This document shows, in pieces, positions 1 through 6,158 of a stretch of DNA of 6,158 nucleotides; position 1 is the stretch's first letter, and every line of letters starts with the position of its first letter. The notes below the pieces were generated by a model. The model was not told where the DNA came from and ran no database searches. It saw only the letters and a list, made by a program, of their open reading frames with translations. This DNA comes from an uncultured Clostridia bacterium. Lineage in GTDB: Bacteria > Bacillota > Clostridia > Oscillospirales > Oscillospiraceae. The stretch lies in NCBI GenBank assembly GCA_945867445.1, contig CAMBID010000053.1, forward strand, positions 1-6,158, given 5' to 3'. The translations under genes and the position numbers were made by a program.

Positions 1-760
1 CGATGTCCACGTCGGACCACTTGGCCAGCTGGTGCTGCACCACGGTCTTGCCGGAGCCGAAGGGGCCGGGAACGGCCGCCGTACCGCCCTTGGCGATGGG
101 GAACATGGTGTCGATGATGCGCTGACCGGAGGACAGGGGCCGCTTGGGAGGATACTTCTTGGCGTAGGGGCGGCCCACACGGACCGGCCACTTCTGCACC
201 ATGGTGAGCTCCACGTCCTTCCCCTCCTTGGTCCGGAGAACGGCCATGGTCTCATGGATGGTGTACTGGCCCTTGTCGGCCACCTTCACGATGGTGCCGC
301 TCATTTTCGGGGGCACCATGATCTTATGGAGCACCACGGCGGTCTCCGGCACGGTGCCGATGACGTCGCCGCCCACCACCTCCGTGCCTTCCTGCACCGC
401 GGGTGTAAACTCCCACTTCTTCTCGGGATCCAGGGCAGGGACCTCCACGCCGCGGGTGATACAGGCGCCCACCTTCTCCACAATCTTCTCCAGCGGGCGC
501 TGGATACCGTCGTAGATGCCCTCGATCATGCCGGGCCCCAGTTCCACGCTCATGGGAGCGCCGGTAGTGACCACTTCCGCGCCAGGGCCGAGACCGGAGG
601 TTTCCTCATAGACCTGGATGGAAGCCGAGTCGCCCTTCATGGTCAGGATCTCGCCGATCAGGCGGCGGGGACCCACGCGGACCACGTCGGACATATTGGC
701 GTCCCGCAGCCCGGTGGCGACCACCAGCGGGCCGGAGACCTTCACAACTTTACCGCTCAA
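1..760 (-). CDS. ntpA: V-type ATP synthase catalytic subunit A (partial, C-terminus beyond window edge)
   Basis: This is the nucleotide-binding catalytic subunit of the V1 head; with subunit B it forms the A3B3 hexamer that couples ATP hydrolysis or synthesis to rotation. The first 253 codons are visible, out of roughly 590 usual for the family. The N-terminus ([14 protein letters not shown], residues 2-15) is the family's opening beta-barrel. Residues ~110-190 are the 'non-homologous' insert typical of A subunits. Walker A GPFGSGKT lies at residues 232-239, and the window ends 14 residues later, so Walker B and the C-terminal domain are not visible. I chose TTG at 760 because AAAGAAGG (777-770) precedes it by 9 bases and because homology starts there; the ATG at 780 is in another frame and stops after 7 codons. 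A GTG four codons in is a weaker alternative. A 243-base gap separates it from the F gene. Aliases: atpA, subunit alpha. Confidence 0.96.
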   Translation of the reverse strand, partial: MSGKVVKVSGPLVVATGLRDANMSDVVRVGPRRLIGEILTMKGDSASIQVYEETSGLGPGAEVVTTGAPMSVELGPGMIEGIYDGIQRPLEKIVEKVGACITRGVEVPALDPEKKWEFTPAVQEGTEVVGGDVIGTVPETAVVLHKIMVPPKMSGTIVKVADKGQYTIHETMAVLRTKEGKDVELTMVQKWPVRVGRPYAKKYPPKRPLSSGQRIIDTMFPIAKGGTAAVPGPFGSGKTVVQHQLAKWSDVDI

Positions 761-769
761 ATTCGATAA

Positions 770-777
770 CCTTCTTT
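770..777 (-). promoter_or_regulatory. Ribosome binding site deciding the TTG start of ntpA
   Basis: The sense strand reads AAAGAAGG, 9 bases before TTG at 760. No ATG or GTG lies in the reading frame at a better distance, so this site supports the TTG start. The same bases are inside a 7-codon reading frame (ATG at 780, TGA at 759-757) whose stop overlaps the TTG. Confidence 0.7.
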
Positions 778-816
778 CATCAGATTCGCAGAAGGAGAGA
801 GAAATTCGCACTTTCA

Positions 817-834
817 GGGCACGTTCCCGCGCCC
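817..834 (-). other. 7-bp hairpin with a GNRA-type loop in the F-A gap
   Basis: On the sense strand GGGCGCG and CGTGCCC pair around the loop GGAA, which fits the GNRA tetraloop consensus. One pair is G-U in the sense RNA but would be a C-A mismatch in antisense RNA, so the fold favours the operon's own transcript. It ends 56 bases before the ntpA start. Confidence 0.5.
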
Positions 835-882
835 GCACGCTCCCCGCAGAAGATCCTTACCCCCCGCAGGGCAAACAAATCA

Positions 883-910
883 TTTTCCCGACGGCGTGTA
901 CGTCGGAAAA
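883..910. other. 10-bp hairpin with one bulge in the F-A gap
   Basis: TTTTCCCGACG (883-893) and CGTCGGAAAA (901-910) pair with one extra C bulged, around a 7-base loop. The T-run is on the 5' side and the A-run on the 3' side in both orientations, the reverse of an intrinsic terminator. Confidence 0.6.
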
Positions 911-941
911 TCCCCGATTCAGCCGCCTTGGGCAGCGTCCG

Positions 942-961
942 CCAGTGACCGGCGTCACTGG
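942..961 (-). other. Perfect 8-bp hairpin in the F-A gap
   Basis: CCAGTGAC and GTCACTGG form a perfect 8-bp inverted repeat around a 4-base loop (GCCG on the sense strand, 953-950). No T-tract follows on either strand. It may stabilise or help process the operon transcript; this role is inferred. Confidence 0.65.
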
Positions 962-974
962 TGAGGGGGATCTC

Positions 975-998
975 AAGGGGGAACTATAGTCCCCTCTT
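975..998 (-). other. Hairpin just after the ntpG stop codon
   Basis: On the sense strand AAGAGGGGA pairs with TCCCCCTT with one bulged A, around a 7-base loop CTATAGT. It begins 5 bases after the ntpG TAA. The bases after it (GAGATCCC) are not T-rich, so it is not a classic terminator. Confidence 0.6.
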
Positions 999-1003
999 GC
1001 AGT

Positions 1004-1321
1004 TTACAGGATATCCGCGCCCACAGCCCGCTCGATGGCGCTCTGGATACTGCGCTTCCCAACGCCCAGGGAACCTTCCTTCCCGGGGATCAGGATGATG
1101 GCGGGACGCAGGGCGTCCTTATACCGGGCGATGACGTCCTCCAGCTTGACGGCCAGCTGCTCTGTGAGGTAGATCACAGCGCAGTCCTCCCTGGCAAGCT
1201 TTTGGATGATCTCCCGGGCCTCCTCCGGCGAGGAGGCGGGGTAGGCGTCCAGGCCCAGCGCCCGGAAGCCCATGACGGACTCCCAGTCGCCGATGACGGC
1301 GATCCGATAACTCACTGCCAT
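1004..1321 (-). CDS. ntpG: V-type ATP synthase subunit F (central shaft)
   Basis: This 105-residue protein is the small central-stalk subunit that pairs with subunit D to form the rotor axis inside the A3B3 head. It has the short Rossmann-like fold of the family: the opening strand IAVIGDWESVMGFRALGL (residues 7-24), a middle strand AVIYLTEQLA, and PAIILIPGKEGSLGVG near 73-88. It ends in a C-terminal helix with the conserved ERAVGADIL tail. The length matches the usual 100-110 residues. The ATG at 1321 is preceded by TAAGGAGG, in which the TAA is also the stop codon of ntpC; the gap is 12 bases, so the two genes are probably translationally coupled. It is NtpG in E. hirae naming and AtpF or AhaF elsewhere. 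Nothing looks truncated. The D partner is not in the window. Confidence 0.96.
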   Translation of the reverse strand: MAVSYRIAVIGDWESVMGFRALGLDAYPASSPEEAREIIQKLAREDCAVIYLTEQLAVKLEDVIARYKDALRPAIILIPGKEGSLGVGKRSIQSAIERAVGADIL

Positions 1322-1333
1322 ACTCCGCCCTCC

Positions 1334-2335
1334 TTACACATAGCTGTTGCGCAGATGGTCCCGGATCTCCATAGGGGTGAGTCCGGCTTTCCGGCCCAGC
1401 AGGATGATCCGCAGGTTGGTAAACTCCGTCTCCAGCGCAGCGATATAGTTGATGACCGGAGCCTCGCCGAAGGGGATGAGCTGGGAGTTGGCAAGGTAAC
1501 TGGTAACGGCGTCATCGCAGCTCTTCTCAAAGCCCTTCACACTGCTGGCCTCCGCCGCGGCCTTGAAGCCGGGGGTCTGGTAAATGGTGGCGAGAGCGCG
1601 GCCGTCCCGGCCCTCCACATGCAGGAGCACATCCGTGGAGATGTCGCCGCCCTCGATAAGGGCCTGTGCCAGGAACTCCTTGCTCTTACGCACCCGCAGG
1701 CAGCGGACCAGCGTCTGAAGGTTGGCGGCATCGATGCAGTCCCGGACATAGCCCTGCAGGAAGCGGCTGCCGGTGACCTCCGCCACCTGGAGCTCCTCCC
1801 GGAAGCGGGCCCGGTCCAGCACCATGTCGCAGAGCTGGGGATCCCGGGTGCTCTCCAGCACCTGTCTGGCCTCCCTGGTGGCCTCCGCCAGTATAGGGGA
1901 CACCTGCCCCTCCGCTCCCCGGGAGGCAACATAGCGCTTGATCGTCTCCGCAGGGATGCGGCCCAGGTCCGAGAGCATGGAATCCGGAGACGTGTGCATG
2001 GCTTCCGCCTTCAGCACAGCCTTTACGTTATGGTAGTCATACTTCATCCGGAAAACATCCAGATACCGGGGGTCGGGCAGGCTCCGCTCCAGGTCTTTCC
2101 AGATATTCCGGCGGACGTTGGAGAATGCCTCGTCCAGCTCTTCCGGATCCGCCAGGGAGAAGGCGGGGTAGCCGTACTCCTGCAGGATGCGGGAGACCTC
2201 CTCATCGGATTGGGTCTCCAGGAGCTGCTCCATCTTGTCCCGGCTCATGAGGGTGTTCTCCATCCCCCGGATCCGTGCGGAAATGGCCAGGTAGTCGGTA
2301 TCCTTGATCTTCTTGATCTTGGGTTCTTTGGGCAT
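1334..2335 (-). CDS. ntpC: V-type ATP synthase subunit C (ring-to-shaft adaptor, eukaryotic subunit d homologue)
   Basis: This 333-residue all-helical soluble protein sits as a funnel on top of the K ring and joins it to the D-F shaft, so that ring rotation is passed to the head. Family signs are the N-terminal stretch with DTDYLAISARIRGME at residues 12-26, the conserved FRMKYDYHNVKAVLKA at about 95-110, and a repeated three-domain helical pattern to the end (DHLRNSYV). Length is close to the usual 330-350 residues. The ATG at 2335 follows AAGGGGGGA by about 5 bases, and that ribosome site overlaps the stop codon of ntpE; the gap is 12 bases. No membrane segments are seen, as expected. Alias atpC; not to be confused with the F-type epsilon gene of that name. 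Confidence 0.95.
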   Translation of the reverse strand: MPKEPKIKKIKDTDYLAISARIRGMENTLMSRDKMEQLLETQSDEEVSRILQEYGYPAFSLADPEELDEAFSNVRRNIWKDLERSLPDPRYLDVFRMKYDYHNVKAVLKAEAMHTSPDSMLSDLGRIPAETIKRYVASRGAEGQVSPILAEATREARQVLESTRDPQLCDMVLDRARFREELQVAEVTGSRFLQGYVRDCIDAANLQTLVRCLRVRKSKEFLAQALIEGGDISTDVLLHVEGRDGRALATIYQTPGFKAAAEASSVKGFEKSCDDAVTSYLANSQLIPFGEAPVINYIAALETEFTNLRIILLGRKAGLTPMEIRDHLRNSYV

Positions 2336-2347
2336 TTTTGTCCCCCC

Positions 2348-2941
2348 TTACCCTTCCGGGAACAGGATCTTCGCGACCTCCGAAGCCATGGTCCCCTTCT
2401 GGAAGCGCACCAGCGTCTCAAAGGTGCCGTTGACCTCCACGTTGCCGTCCACAAGAAGGAATCCGCCCCGGATGGGACGATCCTCCGGGGAGAGGGTCAG
2501 CTTCCCCTTCTCGCCCAGGAGGGCGTTGGCCTGCTTTACCGCCTCGGCGCCCACAGCAGCCTTCCCCTCCGGGAAGTAGACGGTGCCGGTGCCATTAGGC
2601 GCGGCCTGGACCAGCATTCTGGCCGTAACGGCGGTATACTGGTCATCCGGCATGGCGCAGAGCTTCTCCAGCGCCAGGTCAAAGGCCTTCCCCACCATCT
2701 CCTGCTTGGCGGAGAGCAGCAGCTTGCGCCGGTCCATCTCCGCCGCGTCCACCAGACGGGCCTCCCGGTCGGCCGCGGCCCTGCGGCTGCGGCTTTCCGC
2801 CTCGGCGCGGGCCTTGGCGGCCTGGGCCTCGTAGCCCGTGCGGATCTCATCGGCCTTGGCCCGGGCCTTGCCCAGAACGCCGTCGATCTCCGCCTGAACG
2901 TCCGCGCCGATGCGTTCAGTAATTCGTTCGATTCCCTTCAT
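2348..2941 (-). CDS. ntpE: V-type ATP synthase subunit E (peripheral stalk)
   Basis: This 197-residue protein pairs with the G/H subunit as the peripheral stalk that stops the A3B3 head from turning with the rotor. Residues ~1-85 are a charged Ala/Glu/Arg/Lys-rich coiled coil. Residues ~95-197 form the globular domain that caps the head, with the conserved block GGFLLVDGNVEVNGTFETL at 159-177. Length fits the 185-205 residues usual for bacterial E subunits. I place the start at ATG 2941 (MKGIERITERIG), preceded by AAAGGGG; the same frame stays open to 3037, but the extra 32 residues overlap the end of ntpK and do not resemble the family. The gap from ntpK is 23 bases. Confidence 0.95.
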   Translation of the reverse strand: MKGIERITERIGADVQAEIDGVLGKARAKADEIRTGYEAQAAKARAEAESRSRRAAADREARLVDAAEMDRRKLLLSAKQEMVGKAFDLALEKLCAMPDDQYTAVTARMLVQAAPNGTGTVYFPEGKAAVGAEAVKQANALLGEKGKLTLSPEDRPIRGGFLLVDGNVEVNGTFETLVRFQKGTMASEVAKILFPEG

Positions 2942-2964
2942 AAATGAATCCCCTTTCTGTGGGG

Positions 2965-3486
<522 letters not shown>

Positions 3487-5418
3487 TTACGCTTTTTCAA
3501 TATCCACGTATTTTGCATTGATCGCCAGGGGACGGAACGGCTTTCCGCCGTCCTCATAGAATTTCCCGAAATACTCCAGACACTGCAAACGCAGGTCATG
3601 GACATAGCAGCCCAGCAGGTTCAGCGCGAAGTTGAGCGTGTTTCCTGCGAAAGAAATGACGAGGAAAATCACAAGGCTGCCCGGGATCGCGCCCAGGGTA
3701 TTGAAGACCTGAGCAATGACGCTGCCAGCCAGCATCAGGGCCATCAGACGGGCATAGGACAGGATATCACCGAAGTATCCGGTCACATGATTATAGATGG
3801 AGCCGAAGATCCCCATAATCTTTCCCATGCCCTTCCCTGTAATCAGGGGACCAACAATTACCAGTGCGATGCCTGCGTACAGCACCAGGTTCGTAATGCC
3901 CAGCGCCATGCAGCCAATGCCGGCAAACACCACCCACCAGGTAGCCTCCTCAAAAAGGGCATCCAAATACTGGTGCGCCTTGAGCTTGCGGATAAAGCTG
4001 ATGGCCATGCCGGTAATAATCTGCACAAGGCCCAGACACATTGAACCCAACAGAATCATCAGGGTATCGTTCAGGGGAGTAAACAGGGCCGGCAGGACAA
4101 AATTGCCGCCGGTCGTCAGCTTCACCAGCTGGGTCAGGAAATCGCCGAAGAAGCCTCCCGTCAGAGCGCCCATGATAAAGGTGCTGATGCCGCAGAGCGT
4201 CGCCAGCCCAAACATGTTGCCCATCGTGCCCTTGGGGTGATACTTTTTGGTGACGAAAAGTCCTGCCAGAATCATCAGCAGGCCGTAGCCCATGTCCGCC
4301 AGCATGATGCCGTAAAACAGGATGAAGAACGGCGCCATCAAGGGGTTGGGATCCACATTGTCATAAGCGGGAAGGGAGTACATCTCCGTCACCATATTCA
4401 GGGGCTTGGTAAGCCAGTTGTTCTTCAGCTTTACCGGCACCTGGGGAACATCATCCTTCGTGGGATCCGAGGCCTCCCACGCGCATCCCATGCTCTCCAG
4501 CAGAGCTTCCACCTGAGGCAGGTTCTCCGCCGGACACCAGCCCTCAAAAAAGGTCACGGTACCGTCGTTCAGCAGGCTCTCATCTCCGGCGGCCAGGGCC
4601 TCCTGCGCGCTGAGATGGTCCAGATACAGCTGCAGGGTACCCTTGTCCTTACCGCTGGCGGCCAGCTTCGCGCGGCTTTCCTCCCGCTTTTTGCGGCAGG
4701 CCTCCAGCTCCTGGTCAATGGCCTTCAGTGCCTCTGCCGGGGTACCGGAGGGTTCCGGGAGGGTCACGGCGCTGAAGCCGCTCTCCCGCAGGAGGTTCAC
4801 CGCGTCCTCCTGGGCGGACTTGTGGCAGATCAGCAGCGCATAGCGCTGCTGGCGGTCCTGGCTGACCCCGATGAGTTCCGCCGGGAGTTCCTCTCCGGAG
4901 AGCCGGGTGCGAATCCCCTCCAGATCCACTGCCGCGGGAAACACGCAGGGCCGGAATACCACATGGGCGCTCTCCTGGAGCTCCATGGGCATATTCAGAT
5001 CCTTCCAGGGAAGAAGGGCGTTCTGCCTGGAGAGCAGACGGCTCTCCTCCGCATCTATCCGGGCCAGGGTATCCAGTTCTGTGTGGATGCGGCCCGCTGC
5101 CCGGCGGCCCGCCCGAAGGGTATCCTGCTGCAGCAGCTCCTCCTCCGTCACCCGGCGGCGCAGGGAGAAGACGCCCGATTTCTCGGCGGAATACTCCTTC
5201 ACAGCGGCCAAGGCACTCTGCGCCTCGGACATCTCGACCCGGATCTGCACCTGCCGGGATTCCTTCCGGTCGATCCTGGAGGCCCACTTGGTATCCTCCA
5301 CCTCCTCGCTGGGCTGGCTGATCTCCACGCAGCCCAGGTGCTGCAGCTGGTGCAGCAATCGCTCCTGATCCGCGGCCATGGCCATCACCCGGAGCTTTTT
5401 CATTTTGACAATGGCCAT
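3487..5418 (-). CDS. ntpI: V-type ATP synthase subunit I (membrane stator, a-subunit homologue)
   Basis: This 643-residue stator protein supplies the two ion half-channels beside the K ring and anchors the peripheral stalks. Residues 1-~340 are a cytoplasmic arm with helical, coiled-coil stretches (about 50-130 and 225-270). The membrane half begins near 358 with NPLMAPFFILFYGIMLADMGYG (split as 358-371 and 372-379), a family signature, followed by about seven to eight hydrophobic segments to ~602. SYARLMALMLAGSVIA (554-569) carries Arg557, which aligns with the essential channel arginine of this family (yeast Vph1 Arg735). A second conserved block, HDLRLQCLEYFGKFY, lies at 607-621. The ATG at 5418 shares its A with the TAA of ntpF (TAATG), so translation is probably coupled; GGAAGG 11 bases upstream is a weak ribosome site. 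Length is normal. Confidence 0.97.
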   Translation of the reverse strand: MAIVKMKKLRVMAMAADQERLLHQLQHLGCVEISQPSEEVEDTKWASRIDRKESRQVQIRVEMSEAQSALAAVKEYSAEKSGVFSLRRRVTEEELLQQDTLRAGRRAAGRIHTELDTLARIDAEESRLLSRQNALLPWKDLNMPMELQESAHVVFRPCVFPAAVDLEGIRTRLSGEELPAELIGVSQDRQQRYALLICHKSAQEDAVNLLRESGFSAVTLPEPSGTPAEALKAIDQELEACRKKREESRAKLAASGKDKGTLQLYLDHLSAQEALAAGDESLLNDGTVTFFEGWCPAENLPQVEALLESMGCAWEASDPTKDDVPQVPVKLKNNWLTKPLNMVTEMYSLPAYDNVDPNPLMAPFFILFYGIMLADMGYGLLMILAGLFVTKKYHPKGTMGNMFGLATLCGISTFIMGALTGGFFGDFLTQLVKLTTGGNFVLPALFTPLNDTLMILLGSMCLGLVQIITGMAISFIRKLKAHQYLDALFEEATWWVVFAGIGCMALGITNLVLYAGIALVIVGPLITGKGMGKIMGIFGSIYNHVTGYFGDILSYARLMALMLAGSVIAQVFNTLGAIPGSLVIFLVISFAGNTLNFALNLLGCYVHDLRLQCLEYFGKFYEDGGKPFRPLAINAKYVDIEKA

Positions 5419-5729
5419 TACTTCACGATCCTTCCAACGATCTCATCCGCCGCGAGTGCCAAGCGCGCCTGGGCTTCCGTTTGAAGCTGCCGGGCACTCT
5501 GTTCGGCTTCCGCCCGAATCTTTTCCGACTGCTGGACAGCCCGCGTTTCCGCCTGCTGCAGCAGCTCCTTTCGCTGGGTCTCCATCTCTTCCCGAAGACG
5601 GCTCAGCATCGCCTGTCCGTCCCGCTCTGCGTTTATGGTCAGGTTTCTTGCTTCCTGCTCCGCCGCGGCACGGCGGGACACGCCGTCCTGCTCCGCCTTC
5701 ACTATCATCTCAATGGCTTCCAGGGACAT
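5418..5729 (-). CDS. ntpF: V-type ATP synthase subunit G/H (peripheral stalk coiled coil), first gene of the operon
   Basis: This 103-residue protein is almost wholly a charged coiled coil rich in Ala, Glu, Gln and Arg, with no membrane segment. It matches the G/H stalk family, whose member pairs with subunit E to form the peripheral stalk. Family-like features are the N-terminal IEMIVKAEQDG and the C-terminal LALAADEIVGRIVK. I chose ATG 5729 because AAAGGAGG (5744-5737) lies 7 bases upstream; the frame also opens with a TTG at 5750, but that codon precedes the ribosome site itself. It overlaps ntpI by one base. Coiled-coil sequence diverges fast, so the call leans on position: the first gene of E. 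hirae's ntp operon, ntpF, is the same kind of protein. Other names are atpH and ahaH. Confidence 0.88.
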   Translation of the reverse strand: MSLEAIEMIVKAEQDGVSRRAAAEQEARNLTINAERDGQAMLSRLREEMETQRKELLQQAETRAVQQSEKIRAEAEQSARQLQTEAQARLALAADEIVGRIVK

Positions 5730-5736
5730 CCTGTGA

Positions 5737-5744
5737 CCTCCTTT
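5737..5744 (-). promoter_or_regulatory. Ribosome binding site of ntpF
   Basis: The sense strand reads AAAGGAGG, followed by TCACAGG and the ATG at 5729. It fixes the start of the first gene at 5729 rather than the in-frame TTG at 5750. Confidence 0.85.
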
Positions 5745-5778
5745 CGACAAGAAATCTAACGGTGTCTCAACTCTGCTG

Positions 5779-5807
5779 AGTATATGTCAAAACTTCCAAA
5801 ACTGCAA
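5779..5807 (-). promoter_or_regulatory. Sigma-A-like promoter of the V-ATPase operon
   Basis: On the sense strand a -35 box TTGCAG (5807-5802) and a -10 box TATACT (5784-5779) are separated by exactly 17 bases. Transcription would start near 5772, giving a leader of about 40 bases before the ATG at 5729. The region is AT-rich, in contrast to the genes. It is the best -35/-10 pair I found before the operon. A TTGACA also occurs but directly abuts TATACT, too close to act as its -35. Confidence 0.65.
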
Positions 5808-5993
5808 GGCATTTCTTGTAGCTTTCCCCAATTCTCCCTTTCCAACAATTTTGCACGCAAATTTTATTGGAAAACGCCGATACCATTATCAGAATGACTG
5901 TAGGTTTTTCCGATTTTCGGCGCTTTTCATGGGATTCCCTTGTGAAATGTTGCGAAATTGTTTTTAAATTAACAGTCATACCGGGATCTGCTC
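5808..5993. other. AT-rich non-coding upstream region
   Basis: I see no supportable gene here. A 70-residue minus-strand frame (5979-5767) lacks a ribosome site and runs through the promoter. There are weak inverted repeats: GAAAACGCCGA (5870-5880) against TCGGCGCTTTTC (5917-5928) with one bulge, and TTTGC-AC-GCAAA around 5855. These could be operator sites, but they are no stronger than chance in AT-rich DNA. Confidence 0.5.
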
Positions 5994-6030
5994 AAAAGCT
6001 TTCAAAGCGTTTGATTGCGCGAAGCGCGTC
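5994..6030. repeat. Imperfect ~38-base direct repeat, copy 1
   Basis: The plus strand begins AAAAGCTTTCAAAGCG and ends GCGCGAAGCGCGTC. It aligns with 6113-6151 at about 30 of 39 positions, in the same orientation. Each copy is an AAAGCTTT-type AT-rich half followed by a small GC hairpin, here GCGC-GAA-GCGC. Confidence 0.6.
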
Positions 6031-6047
6031 CGGTTTTTATGAGACGG

Positions 6048-6072
6048 CGCGGCGTGCAGCCTGCATGCCGCG
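6048..6072. other. 11-bp GC-rich hairpin between the two repeat copies
   Basis: CGCGGCGTGCA (6048-6058) pairs with TGCATGCCGCG (6062-6072) around a 3-base loop GCC. The only non-Watson-Crick pair is G-U if transcribed from the plus strand and C-A if from the minus strand, so the fold favours plus-strand RNA. No T-tract follows. Confidence 0.6.
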
Positions 6073-6109
6073 AGTGCGCGGAGCCCACGGGATTTCATAC
6101 TCCTTCTTG

Positions 6110-6134
6110 ATAAAAAGCTTTAAAAGCTTTTTAT
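6110..6134. terminator. AT-rich palindrome, possible bidirectional terminator
   Basis: ATAAAAAGCTTT and AAAGCTTTTTAT form a perfect 12-bp inverted repeat around one central A at 6122. In either direction an A-rich 5' arm is followed by GCTTTTT, as in weak bidirectional terminators, but the stem has only two GC pairs. It may end a gene lying beyond the right edge of the window, or be only part of the repeat unit. Confidence 0.35.
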
Positions 6135-6151
6135 AGCGCCGCAGGCGCGTC
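6113..6151. repeat. Imperfect ~38-base direct repeat, copy 2
   Basis: The plus strand begins AAAAGCTTTAAAAGCT and ends GCAGGCGCGTC, matching 5994-6030. It overlaps a perfect palindrome at 6110-6134 (12-bp arms, one central base), followed by a GCGCC-GCA-GGCGC hairpin at 6136-6148. Outer bases TTCTTGA (6104-6110) and TCAAGAA (6150-6156) form a further 7-bp inverted pair around the copy. Confidence 0.6.
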
Positions 6152-6158
6152 AAGAACT

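Larger units (their letters stand above)
761..1003 (-). other. 243-base structured gap between the F and A genes
   Basis: This stretch has no convincing gene on either strand; the only sense-strand frames here are very short and lack ribosome sites. Reading along the operon it holds four hairpins, at 998-975, 961-942, 910-883 and 834-817, with little sequence between the first three. None is followed by a run of T on the sense strand, so none looks like an intrinsic terminator, and I see no good -35/-10 pair that would give the A gene its own promoter. All other gaps in the operon are 39 bases or less. The gap could be a site of mRNA processing or stabilisation, or an inserted short dispersed repeat. 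Confidence 0.75.

Noticed and set aside
883..910. Hairpin in the F-A gap as an intrinsic terminator
   Set aside because: In both directions the T-run comes before the stem and the A-run after it, so RNA would not end in a U-tract.
32..989. Plus-strand frames opposite subunit A and across the F-A gap (32-769, 618-989)
   Set aside because: The minus-strand frame here encodes subunit A with its Walker A motif. The plus-strand products are low-complexity shadows.
1202..2947. Long plus-strand frame of 581 codons opposite the F, C and E genes
   Set aside because: It is antisense to three clear ATPase genes and reads through their gaps. Its product is a Leu/Gly/His/Gln-rich sequence with no family resemblance, as expected from GC-rich antisense DNA.
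5767..5979. 70-codon minus-strand frame upstream of the operon
   Set aside because: It lacks a ribosome site, runs over the promoter boxes and matches no family I know.
5894..5979. 8-bp inverted pair ATGACTGT (5894-5901) and ACAGTCAT (5972-5979)
   Set aside because: A pair of this length 70 bases apart is expected about once by chance in a region of this size.
5976..6098. 40-codon minus-strand frame starting at ATG 6098
   Set aside because: An AAGAAGGAG lies before it, but only one base separates it from the ATG. The coding stretch lies within the repeat block and is rich in Ala and Arg from GC hairpins.
5867..6136. 89-codon plus-strand frame in the upstream region
   Set aside because: It starts at TTG without a ribosome site, and its second half is just translation of the repeat block and hairpins.

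Overview
The window holds the 5' two-thirds of one minus-strand operon for a bacterial V-type (A/V-type) rotary ATPase, plus about 400 bases of non-coding sequence upstream. The genes run from right to left in the order G/H stalk (ntpF), I (ntpI), K (ntpK), E (ntpE), C (ntpC), F (ntpG), A (ntpA). The same order is known from the Na+-ATPase ntp operon of Enterococcus hirae. The catalytic A gene is cut by the left edge of the window just after its Walker A motif. The B and D genes would be expected beyond that edge. The sequence is GC-rich in the genes, with strong AAGGAGG-type ribosome sites. It suggests a high-GC anaerobic Bacillota, perhaps an Oscillospiraceae-type gut Clostridia. That placement rests on composition and protein flavour only.

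Layout from right to left. Positions 6158-5808 hold no convincing gene. The outer part (5994-6151) carries two imperfect copies of a ~38-base repeat flanking a GC-rich hairpin. The inner part is AT-rich leader DNA. A sigma-A-like promoter lies at 5807-5779, about 50 bases before the first start codon. From there to 1004 the genes are tightly packed (1-base overlap, then gaps of 39, 23, 12 and 12 bases). Between the F and A genes there is an unexpected 243-base gap (761-1003) with four sense-strand hairpins. The A gene then starts at a TTG codon.

The products form one machine. A (with B) is the catalytic head. F (with D) is the central shaft. C links the shaft to the K ring. I carries the ion half-channels, and E plus G/H form the peripheral stalks. 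The K subunit keeps the residues that bind Na+ in E. hirae NtpK (Thr62, Gln63, Gln113 and Glu142 here), so the enzyme is probably Na+-coupled.

I found no new biological system. The items most worth a second look are the structured F-A gap, the duplicated repeat upstream of the operon, the AT-rich leader of the K gene and the Na+ signature.
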